From: Verrucomicrobiota bacterium | Lineage (GTDB): Bacteria > Verrucomicrobiota > Verrucomicrobiia > Verrucomicrobiales > Verrucomicrobiaceae | DNA: 15,241 nucleotides | Assembly: GCA_021413535.1 (NCBI GenBank) | Contig: JAIOQF010000252.1 | Coordinates: 1 to 15,241 of the forward strand | Direction: 5' to 3' | In this document: positions 1-6,391 of the stretch, in pieces | Layout: the number at the start of each line of letters is the position of its first letter | Position numbering within the stretch: the stretch's first letter is position 1 | Translations under genes and position numbers: made by a program | Notes under the pieces: generated by a model | Database searches by the model: none | What the model saw: only the letters and a program-made list of their open reading frames with translations | Told to the model about the DNA's origin: nothing

Positions 1-156
1 AGAGCATGCTCGGGCGGTAGTTCCAGCAACAAAGTGCTCCATTAGCCTGCTTTGCTTATGAGCAGACAACCGGCTTTTGCGTTGAAGCATTGAATAGAGC
101 ATAGGACATTTCGCTGCCCTTAGCTACTTCAGCCCCTAAAAAAAGATATTCTGCCC

Positions 157-477
157 GTGGATGTGTTGTGCAAGGCCAAGGCCCGCGTGCTGGACTCAGC
201 CCGTCTGGAATATGCCACGATGAAACTGCGGGGCGAGATCGACAGCATCCGGGACGGATGGTTTGGTCAGCGTCTTAACAACGCACTTCTCGCCTCCATA
301 GCGACTTATCACGATCTCGTTCCGGGATTTAAGCAGACTCTTCGAGACAATGGCGGCGATCTCGAAAAGTTCTATGAGACAGTAGCGGGGATGAAGAGGC
401 TGGGAAAAGCGGAACGGCGCAAGAAACTACAGGCCTTCAGTTCTCTGGACACACACGCTGCACCCGCTCGATCTTGA
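157..477 (+). pseudogene. C-terminal remnant of a predicted aminopeptidase (PF10023-like)
   Basis: The 106-residue reading frame resembles only the last ~90 residues of the predicted zinc aminopeptidase family (COG4324/PF10023), which is normally about 350 residues. Visible family features are the LNNALLASIATYHDLVPGF stretch (residues ~40-58) followed by a GGDLEKFYETV segment (~67-77). The HExxH metal-binding region and the rest of the catalytic domain are absent. In-frame similarity seems to begin around position 142, just after an in-frame TAG at 121-123, and the only possible start is a GTG at 157. The last ~14 codons run antisense into the 3' end of the convergent phosphoesterase gene. 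I read this as a decayed 5'-truncated gene. A short expressed protein is possible but would be catalytically dead. The family assignment is from memory of the motif. Confidence 0.6.
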
Positions 478-1258
478 GTGCTTTTCCGCTGGCCATGTCC
501 ACATCGATGATCACGCCGCAGAGCTGTGCATCTCCACGGGCCACGTAATTTTTTGATGGCATCAGCGTGGTGAAGCGGGCGATGGCGGCTTCCACATCCA
601 TGCCGATGCATGAGTGCAGCGGGCCGCACATGCCGGCGTCGGTGAGAAAGGCGGTGCCGTTAGGCAGGATGCGTTCGTCAGCGGTCTGCACATGAGTGTG
701 GGTGCCCACGACGGCGGAGACGCGACCGTCGAGGAAATGCGCCAGCGCCACTTTCTCGCTGGTGGTCTCGGAGTGCATGTCCACAAAGATGACGTTGGTT
801 TCACGACGGATTTCTTCGACGACCGGGCCGATGGTTTCGAAGGGATTATCGAGAATCATTTTCATGAAGGTGCGGCCTTGAACATTGATGACGCCGACCT
901 TGCCCTTCTTTGTTTCCAGAACGATGAAGCCTTTTCCAGGTGCGCCCGCAGGATAATTGAGCGGGCGCAGCAGTCGTGGTTCTTCGGCAAACCAGGGCAT
1001 GATTTCTTTCTGATCCCAGACATGATCGCCAGTGGTGACCACCGCCGCACCCGCGCGCATGAGGCCGATGGCGAGCTTGGGTGTGATGCCACGACCGCCG
1101 GCGATGTTTTCTCCGTTCACGATGACGAAGTCGGCGGCGAGTTCCTCCTTTAACGCTGGCAGCAGCGTGGCCACCGCCTTGCGGCCGGGCTCGCCCATCA
1201 CATCGCCGAGGAAGAGGATGCGTAAGAAATTTTGGGAGTGGTCGTCGTCAGGATTCAT
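437..1258 (-). CDS. YmdB/TIGR00282-family metallophosphoesterase
   Basis: This 273-residue cytoplasmic protein belongs to the YmdB-like calcineurin-fold phosphoesterases, which hydrolyse 2',3'-cyclic nucleotides in characterised members and influence RNA turnover and development in Bacillus. Metal-site motifs are in order: LFLGDVMGEPGR with D19; NGEN at 48-51; TTGDHVWD with H79; FVDMHSE with H162; and GTHTHVQTAD with H187 and H189. The C-terminal TDAGMCGP and IGMD segments are also typical. Position 78 is Asp where B. subtilis-type members have Asn (GNH), a variant I believe occurs in relatives of this phylum. The ATG at 1258 was chosen because the frame extends another 55 codons into the divergent gene without family similarity. 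No Shine-Dalgarno sequence is visible. It is transcribed divergently from the amidase gene, 50 bp away. Confidence 0.9.
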   Translation of the reverse strand: MNPDDDHSQNFLRILFLGDVMGEPGRKAVATLLPALKEELAADFVIVNGENIAGGRGITPKLAIGLMRAGAAVVTTGDHVWDQKEIMPWFAEEPRLLRPLNYPAGAPGKGFIVLETKKGKVGVINVQGRTFMKMILDNPFETIGPVVEEIRRETNVIFVDMHSETTSEKVALAHFLDGRVSAVVGTHTHVQTADERILPNGTAFLTDAGMCGPLHSCIGMDVEAAIARFTTLMPSKNYVARGDAQLCGVIIDVDMASGKALKIERVQRVCPEN

Positions 1259-1308
1259 GACAGCACTTAGAGGATGATTTTCCTGACAATCAAGTCTAGC
1301 ATCGGCGC

Positions 1309-2664
1309 ATGTTGTCGCAAAAAATGCGCCGCCGCGTGCTCTGCCTGGCTGCTGTGCTGACCAGTGGACTCGGTATTCACGCACAATCGGCGAGCAATTC
1401 GGGGCAGCCTGATGCGGTGACATTGCCAGCCAGAGAACCTTATCTCTCCATCAAATCGAAGCTGAGTCCGCTGACGGACAAACCAGAATGGCGGGATCTG
1501 GAATCGCTCTCGGGCCTGCTCAGCCATGATGAGTTTGTTGACGCCATTACCAACAATTACAGCGAGGGTATATATCCGGCGGTTCAGTGGAAGCTCCTGC
1601 CGGGAAAAGTCAGCATTCAGACCACACCCGGACAGCCTGCTGTAGAAATCTTGTTCCGCGATCCGGCCGTCGAGGGAAAAAGCGCGCTGCGCTTCTGGCG
1701 GACACCGCGCGAGCTGCCGCCGCTCAAGCCCGGTGAACCACCGCTCAAGGGATTGCACATTGCGCTCGATCCTGGACACATCGGTGGTGCGTATGCGAAG
1801 ATGGAGGAGCGCTGGTTGAGCATGAGTCCGGGCACGGTGGTTGCAGAGGGTGCGCTGGTGCTGCGTGTGGCGCAGATCATCAAGCCGCGACTGGAAGCTC
1901 TCGGCGCATCCGTCAGCATGGTGCGGTCATCGGAGGCACCGGTGACGAATGCGAAGCCTGAACTTTTCCGGGCGGCGGCACTCGAGATTTTACAGGAGGC
2001 CGGCATCACGAATCCGAAGGAGAGCTACACTGGAATCGAAGGCGATGCCAAGGTGGCCACGGTGCAATGGCAGACGGAGAAACTGTTCTACCGCGTCAGT
2101 GAAATTCATGCGCGGGCGAAAAAAGTGAACGAGGAGCTGCGGCCCGATCTGGTGGTGTGCCTGCATCTTAATGCTGAACCCTGGGGCGATCCCGCGCGAC
2201 CAGTCTTCGTGGAGAAGAACCATTTTCATCTGCTGATCAACGGCTGCTACTCCCGCGATGAGCTGGAGCTGGAGGACGTGCGCTTTGACATGTTCCGCCG
2301 TCTGTTTTCTCGTGTGCATGAGGAGGAACGGCGCCTGGCGGATGTGGTCGCAAAAGCGATGGCGGATTCAACCGGCTTGCCGCCTTATGTGTATCCGACA
2401 AAAAACGCGCGGCGCACAGGCTCCAGCCCCTATGTTTACGCGCGCAATCTTCTGGCCAACCGGCTTTACCAATGCCCGGTGATGTATCTTGAACCTTACG
2501 TCATGAACCATGAGGAGACTTACAGGCGACTGTTGCTCGGCCATTACTTGGGTCGAACGCTGCTGAATGGGAAACTGGTGTCCAGTCCGCTGGAGGATTA
2601 TGCCCGTGGCGTGACTCAGGGGCTGGTGAATTATTACAAGCAGGAGCGGGAAATCGCGCCATGA
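1309..2664 (+). CDS. Exported N-acetylmuramoyl-L-alanine amidase (amidase_3 fold)
   Basis: The 451-residue product starts with a signal peptide (basic MRRR, hydrophobic core to ~22, likely cleavage near HAQS at 24-27), so it acts in the periplasm. Residues ~148-410 carry the zinc amidase_3 layout: LDPGHIGG at 153-160 (zinc ligand H157), E180 in VVAEGALVL (second ligand), R206 in a VR motif, and VVCLHLNAE at 282-290 (ligand H286, N288). This predicts cleavage of the amide between muramic acid and the peptide stem. The protein is longer than minimal amidases: ~110 residues precede the domain, and there is an insert with the HFHLLINGCYS segment near 306-316. It could be specialised for another muropeptide-like substrate. 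ATG at 1309 is preferred; ATG at 1324 also keeps the signal peptide. The stop overlaps the next start (ATGA), so translation is probably coupled. Confidence 0.82.
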   Translation: MLSQKMRRRVLCLAAVLTSGLGIHAQSASNSGQPDAVTLPAREPYLSIKSKLSPLTDKPEWRDLESLSGLLSHDEFVDAITNNYSEGIYPAVQWKLLPGKVSIQTTPGQPAVEILFRDPAVEGKSALRFWRTPRELPPLKPGEPPLKGLHIALDPGHIGGAYAKMEERWLSMSPGTVVAEGALVLRVAQIIKPRLEALGASVSMVRSSEAPVTNAKPELFRAAALEILQEAGITNPKESYTGIEGDAKVATVQWQTEKLFYRVSEIHARAKKVNEELRPDLVVCLHLNAEPWGDPARPVFVEKNHFHLLINGCYSRDELELEDVRFDMFRRLFSRVHEEERRLADVVAKAMADSTGLPPYVYPTKNARRTGSSPYVYARNLLANRLYQCPVMYLEPYVMNHEETYRRLLLGHYLGRTLLNGKLVSSPLEDYARGVTQGLVNYYKQEREIAP

Positions 2665-4073
2665 AGGTGCTCGTGATTGGCTGCGGTTATGTCGGCGAGC
2701 GTGCGGCGGATCTGCTCCATGAAGCCGGGCACGAGGTCACGGGTGTGACTCACTCTGAAATTTCAGCCAGCCGTCTGGCAGCAGCCAAACCATATGCCGT
2801 GCGGGACTGCGATGTCAGTGACGTATCATCGGTGCACGCACTGGAGATGAAGCCTGAGATCGTCATTCACTGTGCATCATCAAATCGCGGCGGGGCGGAA
2901 ATGTATCAGAAAGTTTATCTCGATGGCAGCCGGAATCTGGTGGCGACGTTTCCGGATGCGGGCCTGATTTTTTGCAGCAGCACCAGCGTCTATCCTCAAA
3001 TTGATGGAGGCTGGGTGACGGAGGAAAGTGATGCCACGCCAGCGCGGGAAACCAGCCGCATTCTGCGCGAGACTGAGAATTTCATATTGAGCCGCAATGG
3101 CTGCATCGCCAGGCTGGCCGGCATCTATGGGCCGGGTCGATCTTTTGTGCTGAAGAACTTTCTCGAAGACACTGCCACCATCGAGGGCAACAACGACCAA
3201 GGACGCTGGCTCAATCAGATTCATCGGGAGGACGCGGCGCGGGCGCTGGTGCATCTGGCCACGGGCGGACTCCGAGGAATATTCAATGTCGCTGACAACA
3301 CCCCATTGACCCAGCGCGCCTGCTTTGAAGCGCTTGCTGCGCGCTTTGGCAAAGTCATGCCGCCCGTTGTGGAGCCGAATACGGCGCGCAAACGCGCCTG
3401 GACTAGTAAACAAGTTTCAAACGCAAAACTGCGGGCTACAGGTTGGACGCCGATATTTGAAGATTATTTTGCCGCGCTAGAAAAAGACTCTGCCCTTGTT
3501 CCTTCCATCATGACACAGGTTGCGAAATCAAATGCTGATCAGGCGAAGTCGATGAACATCGTCCTCATCGGTCTGATGGGTTCGGGTAAGTCCGCCGTCG
3601 GTCGGCTCGCCGCCCAAAGCCTGGGCTTTGAGTTTGTAGATACAGATCAGATGATCGTCAGTTCCGCCGGGAAAACTATTCCGGAAATTTTCGCCAGCGA
3701 AGGCGAGGCAGGTTTTCGCGCCCGGGAAACCGCGATTCTAAGATCACTCATCGGCCGGCAACGCCACGTCATCGCCACGGGAGGCGGCATCGTCACTCAG
3801 CCGGATAATCTTCCACTGCTTCAGCAGCTCGGATTTGTCGTTTGGCTCAACGCCGACATCGAGATTTTGCGCCGCCGCACCTCGCGCAGTCATGATCGCC
3901 CGCTGCTGCGGACCGCTGACCCCGCCGCCGTTCTGCGCGAACTCTTCGCGGCCCGCGCTCCACTATACGAAAGCGCCAGCGAACTGAAAATCACCACGGA
4001 TGATCTTTCACTGGAAGACGCTGCCTATGGGCTGGCCGAATCTGCGCGAGTGCATTTTAATTTGCGCGTCTAG
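2661..4073 (+). CDS. aroK: NAD-dependent epimerase/dehydratase fused in frame to shikimate kinase
   Basis: One 470-codon frame holds two full domains. Residues 1-~275 are an extended SDR: Rossmann GCGYVG at 7-12, a strand ending in CSSTSVY (105-111), and RLAGIYGPGR at 151-160. The classical YxxxK pair is not evident, as in YeeZ-type SDRs. Residues ~298-470 are shikimate kinase, which phosphorylates shikimate for chorismate synthesis: P-loop GLMGSGKS at 304-311, DTD at 327-329, FRARE at 352-356, ATGGG at 372-376, and LID motif DRPLL at 412-416. Kinases of this family are normally separate ~170-residue proteins. An internal ATG at 3552 gives a natural kinase start with a weak upstream AGGCG (3541-3545); another lies at 3510. 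So this is either a genuine fusion or two genes whose separating stop is missing. It overlaps the amidase stop by 4 bp. Confidence 0.85.
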   Translation: MKVLVIGCGYVGERAADLLHEAGHEVTGVTHSEISASRLAAAKPYAVRDCDVSDVSSVHALEMKPEIVIHCASSNRGGAEMYQKVYLDGSRNLVATFPDAGLIFCSSTSVYPQIDGGWVTEESDATPARETSRILRETENFILSRNGCIARLAGIYGPGRSFVLKNFLEDTATIEGNNDQGRWLNQIHREDAARALVHLATGGLRGIFNVADNTPLTQRACFEALAARFGKVMPPVVEPNTARKRAWTSKQVSNAKLRATGWTPIFEDYFAALEKDSALVPSIMTQVAKSNADQAKSMNIVLIGLMGSGKSAVGRLAAQSLGFEFVDTDQMIVSSAGKTIPEIFASEGEAGFRARETAILRSLIGRQRHVIATGGGIVTQPDNLPLLQQLGFVVWLNADIEILRRRTSRSHDRPLLRTADPAAVLRELFAARAPLYESASELKITTDDLSLEDAAYGLAESARVHFNLRV

Positions 4074-4146
4074 CTGATTGAGCAGGGCTGGGCCTGAGAA
4101 AGATCAGGGGTGGCGCATTGCGGTCAGGGTGCTAGTGTCCGGAACG

Positions 4147-4479
4147 ATGACAGAAGATGAAAATGCAGTGGCTCATGATGGCGTGGAACGCAACTTCGGT
4201 GTGCAACCGCTGGACGCGATCATGCTGGAGCACGGACTGGATAATCACGCTCTGGTAGAACTCCGTCCCGTGGACTTGAGTCACAAGGCCGTGCAGCGGG
4301 CGCGCAAGGGCCGCCGACTCACGCCCAAGATGAAGCTGCGCATCACCGAGGTCGTCAACACGGCGCTGCAGCAACGCGGGATCGAGCGGAAATACGCCAC
4401 GCGGGAGCTTTTCAACTATGGATTTACCATGCGCTTCGCAGAACCCGCGCAGCTTGGACGCGACAGCGAGGCAAATTAA
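4147..4479 (+). CDS. Small conserved-looking hypothetical, possible helix-turn-helix protein
   Basis: The 110-residue basic protein is not one I can name. Its central part (LDAIMLEHGLDNHALVEL, then LSHKAVQRARKGRRLTPKMK) reads like a short helical DNA-binding or RNA-binding module. A helix ending in GLDNHALV, a turn and a second helix rich in K/R recall an XRE-like helix-turn-helix, and the ARKGRRLTP string looks like a conserved signature. I chose the ATG at 4147 because the frame's earlier TTG start at 4078 adds 23 low-quality residues. It lies 73 bp downstream of the shikimate kinase stop on the same strand and is probably in that transcript. Its 3' end forms half of a 16-bp palindrome shared with the convergent tonB-like gene. 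The function is unknown; the nucleic-acid-binding role is inference. Confidence 0.6.
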   Translation: MTEDENAVAHDGVERNFGVQPLDAIMLEHGLDNHALVELRPVDLSHKAVQRARKGRRLTPKMKLRITEVVNTALQQRGIERKYATRELFNYGFTMRFAEPAQLGRDSEAN

Positions 4480-4485
4480 TTTGCC
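4470..4485. repeat. 16-bp perfect palindrome between convergent genes
   Basis: GGCAAATTAATTTGCC is perfectly self-complementary. It spans the stop codon of the small hypothetical gene (TAA at 4477-4479) and fills the 6-bp gap before the stop of the convergent tonB-like gene (4486). It could form a small A/T-rich hairpin acting as a weak two-way transcription end, or be a protein-binding site. It lacks the GC stem and T-tract of a standard intrinsic terminator. Confidence 0.4.
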
Positions 4486-5193
4486 CTAGCGACGCAGAGC
4501 ACTGGCTTCGAATTGAAACGGTGCTTCGACGCGGCAGGGCTGCGCGACACCATGGACGCGATAGGGCTCATAAGTGCTCTGGCGGGCGCAGGTGGTGGCG
4601 GCGTGATCGAGATCAGCGTTGCCGCTGGAACGCTGCACGGAGATGCTGGTGGCCCGACCGCTTTCATCAATGTTCACCAACAGCAGCACAGTTCCGCCGA
4701 TGCGCTGACGCAGAGCGGAAATTGGATATGATAATGCCGCTCGTTCGCGGTAGCGCACCCCGCTGATGTTGATCGATGAGCCACCGCGGATCGTAGCGCT
4801 CGCTGCGCTCTTGGCTTTGGGCGCTGGTTCCGCGGATGCGACCGCAGTCGATGGCGTCTTGGCGGCGATAGGTGTGTTCTGGCTCCCGGTCGGCGGAGAT
4901 TCCACAACCGGCATTAAGGCTGGTGCTTCTTCCTTTAGTTCCACCGGTGGTGCTGCTTGCACAATGGAATCGGCAGCTTTTGGCTCGGGCACGGTCTGTA
5001 TTTCAGTTTCCGATGACGGCTCGCTCAGAGCGGGCGGTGCTTCGTTCGTTGCAGCCGCACCTACTATTTCCAGCGTTACTTGAACCACGCCGTCTTGCGC
5101 ATCGCGGCCTCCGTCCGGCCACGGCACCAGCAGTGCGCCGCCGACGTGAAGTCCGACGGAGGCGCAAATGCTAAAGAGGATCTCTCCCTTCAT
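4486..5193 (-). CDS. TonB-family energy-transducing protein
   Basis: The 235-residue protein has TonB architecture. An N-terminal membrane anchor (residues ~5-25) contains the S-x3-H-like pattern SVGLHVGG, in which the conserved TonB His contacts ExbB/ExbD. A ~120-residue Pro/Ala/Glu-rich linker (~50-140) spans the periplasm. The C-terminal TonB domain lies at ~148-228, with YPISALRQRIGGTVLLLVNID (YP at 156-157, GG at 167-168) and DLDHAA at 195-199. TonB proteins pass proton-motive-force energy to outer-membrane transporters. No exbB or exbD is in the window, so those must be elsewhere if it is energised. The gene starts 29 bp after the stop of the upstream beta-barrel gene, same strand, suggesting one transcript and a dedicated partner. 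No Shine-Dalgarno sequence precedes the ATG. Confidence 0.88.
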   Translation of the reverse strand: MKGEILFSICASVGLHVGGALLVPWPDGGRDAQDGVVQVTLEIVGAAATNEAPPALSEPSSETEIQTVPEPKAADSIVQAAPPVELKEEAPALMPVVESPPTGSQNTPIAAKTPSTAVASAEPAPKAKSAASATIRGGSSINISGVRYRERAALSYPISALRQRIGGTVLLLVNIDESGRATSISVQRSSGNADLDHAATTCARQSTYEPYRVHGVAQPCRVEAPFQFEASALRR

Positions 5194-5222
5194 GAAGGCT
5201 GGTCAAATTTGAATTTAGCGGC

Positions 5223-6113
5223 TCACGAACCGCGCAAGCCGCTCACCGGCGTGTAGTCCTTCTTCTCCTTCTTGGCACCGCCGAGGTCAATCCCAAAAAC
5301 CAGATAACCCTCGAAACTCGGAGAGTCATTCGTGCAACCGAAGAGGCCGACGAGATCGATGTGCGTCTTGTTTGTCGGACGCCATTGGATCGAGGGGCCG
5401 ATCTGAAACTTTTTTTCGCCATTGCTCCGATCGCCAGCCACGTTTTCGTATTTGAACTGCATTTCCACACCGGCGCTGAGCACTTGATCGATCAGCGTGT
5501 AACTCAAGCCCTGGGTGACGGCGAATTCATTGGCCAGTTCACCGCTGATTTCCCGTTCGTAAACTAGGTTCAAGCCCCAGTGCAGATCGTGAGTAATCTC
5601 GTCGCCGAGGAGCAGCTTCACCTCGAAGACATCGCCGCCGAAATCCGGATTGGTGAACTTGTATTCGGCATAGAGCGTGGGATTCAGCGGGATCACACCC
5701 CAGTCAGCCAGCGCCCAGCGGAGTTCCACGGCCAGGTCTTTGTTGGAGGTGGTGCCGCCCTCATTGGTCCAGTCCCAGTAAATGTCGAGCTGCATCCGGT
5801 GGGGCAGACCGATTTCGATTTCTTCCTCGAAGAGCTGCTTGGTGGTGCCATCGCGATAATGGCGCACGCGATACCATTGCTCGACGCCGACGTTCCACGG
5901 CTCCTGCTGGATGTAAACGCGTGTGGTGGTGAAGCGCCGGTTCTGCGTCCACTCCGGCTGGTTGTAGGGGCCGACGAGGGCGCTCTCGCCAATCGTGCCG
6001 GGTGCGGTGACGGTGACGGTGGGGAGGGTGGCAGTTTCTGCGCCGCAGAGTGCAGGCTTGATTCCGGGAGCTGCGATGAGCAGCGAGAGGATGAAGATCG
6101 CTTGTTTGTTCAT
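5223..6113 (-). CDS. Predicted outer-membrane beta-barrel with a TonB-box-like N terminus
   Basis: The 296-residue protein has a signal peptide (hydrophobic 5-17, likely cleavage near CGAE at 23-26). It then shows alternating amphipathic strands with many Tyr/Trp/Phe, typical of a transmembrane barrel: RVYIQQEPWNVGVEQWYRVR, MQLDIYWDW, LYAEYKF, FEVKLLLG, LHWGLNLVYE, LSAGVEMQFKYE, FQIGPSIQW, HIDLVGLFG and GYLVFGIDL. Just after the signal peptide is LPTVTVTAPG (30-39), which resembles the TonB box of TonB-dependent receptors. At ~270 mature residues there is no room for a plug or a 22-strand barrel. The chain ends with a polar Lys-rich tail (KKEKKDYTPV) rather than a terminal aromatic residue. 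The ATG at 6113 was chosen because the frame upstream is intergenic DNA with regulatory sites. It heads a probable operon with the tonB-like gene. The ligand is unknown. Confidence 0.75.
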   Translation of the reverse strand: MNKQAIFILSLLIAAPGIKPALCGAETATLPTVTVTAPGTIGESALVGPYNQPEWTQNRRFTTTRVYIQQEPWNVGVEQWYRVRHYRDGTTKQLFEEEIEIGLPHRMQLDIYWDWTNEGGTTSNKDLAVELRWALADWGVIPLNPTLYAEYKFTNPDFGGDVFEVKLLLGDEITHDLHWGLNLVYEREISGELANEFAVTQGLSYTLIDQVLSAGVEMQFKYENVAGDRSNGEKKFQIGPSIQWRPTNKTHIDLVGLFGCTNDSPSFEGYLVFGIDLGGAKKEKKDYTPVSGLRGS

Positions 6114-6166
6114 GTGGGATGAAGGAGGGGCTGAATGTCGGGAGGTTGAGTTGACTGAGGATGCAT

Positions 6167-6182
6167 TGCAAAGCCCGTGCCA
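6167..6182 (-). promoter_or_regulatory. Sigma-54 (-24/-12) promoter for the beta-barrel/tonB operon
   Basis: Read on the minus strand the site is TGGCAC-GGGCT-TTGCA, with a preceding C and the following G of TGGCACG. This matches the sigma-54 consensus YTGGCACG-N4-TTGCW at every fixed position, including the exact GG/GC spacing. With the GC of the -12 element at 6169-6168, transcription would start near 6156 (an A on the minus strand), leaving a 43-nt leader before the ATG at 6113. Sigma-54 promoters need an AAA+ activator such as the one encoded at 7718-9109. Confidence 0.82.
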
Positions 6183-6199
6183 GCATTTTTTTTCGTCAA

Positions 6200-6212
6200 T
6201 AAAATGTAGATT
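6200..6212 (-). promoter_or_regulatory. Possible IHF-type bending site
   Basis: The minus strand reads AATCTACATTTTA, one mismatch from the IHF core consensus WATCARNNNNTTR. It lies beside a run of eight T on the plus strand (6186-6193), and such A/T tracts often flank IHF sites. It is centred about 50 bp upstream of the predicted sigma-54 start of transcription, between promoter and presumed enhancer, where IHF normally loops the DNA. Short A/T-rich matches arise easily by chance, so this is tentative. Confidence 0.35.
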
Positions 6213-6257
6213 ACCTAGGCAAATAATACCTGGGATCGAAATTCTGGCTGGCTGACG

Positions 6258-6304
6258 GGACACTATTTGTCCGTGCACCGTCTGACTGTGAACAAAGTTT
6301 GTCC
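6258..6304. promoter_or_regulatory. Two matching dyads, probable activator-binding (UAS) sites
   Basis: Site 1 is GGACA-ctatt-TGTCC (6258-6272), a perfect inverted repeat. Site 2 is GAACA-aagtt-TGTCC (6290-6304), one mismatch, with a perfect inner ACAAA-G-TTTGT. Both are 15 bp with a 5-bp centre, share the half site TTTGTCCG, and have centres 32 bp apart, about three helical turns. Relative to the sigma-54 start near 6156 they lie at about -109 and -141, the usual distance for dimers of an NtrC-type activator. The likely ligand is the regulator encoded at 7718-9109, which is inference. They could also regulate the divergent kinase gene, whose ATG is 87 bp beyond site 2. Confidence 0.65.
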
Positions 6305-6391
6305 GAAAATTCTTCGATGCAGGTCGTGTGCATTTATTCTTTTCATCAAGGGGCATCTGCGGCAAGCTCACCGGGCTAATTAGCATCATTC

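Noticed and set aside
1..156. Search for the missing aminopeptidase N-terminal part, tRNA or mobile-element end
   Set aside because: All plus-strand frames are short or interrupted, no tRNA-like fold or clear terminal repeat is visible, and the 5-bp CTGCT/AGCAG inverted repeat is too weak to report.
614..1153. 179-codon plus-strand open frame
   Set aside because: It is antisense to the well-supported YmdB-type phosphoesterase; its His/Asp-rich sequence mirrors that gene and has no recognisable domain.
2880..3413. 177-codon minus-strand open frame
   Set aside because: It is antisense to the SDR epimerase domain, which has a clear Rossmann motif.
5580..6122. 180-codon plus-strand open frame
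   Set aside because: It is antisense to the beta-barrel gene and shows no membrane, signal or domain features, whereas the minus strand gives a signal peptide and barrel strands.
6114..6391. A sigma-54 promoter for the kinase gene on the plus strand
   Set aside because: I found no TGGCAC-N5-TTGCA-like element on the plus strand of this gap; kinase transcription is probably from an unrecognised housekeeping promoter.
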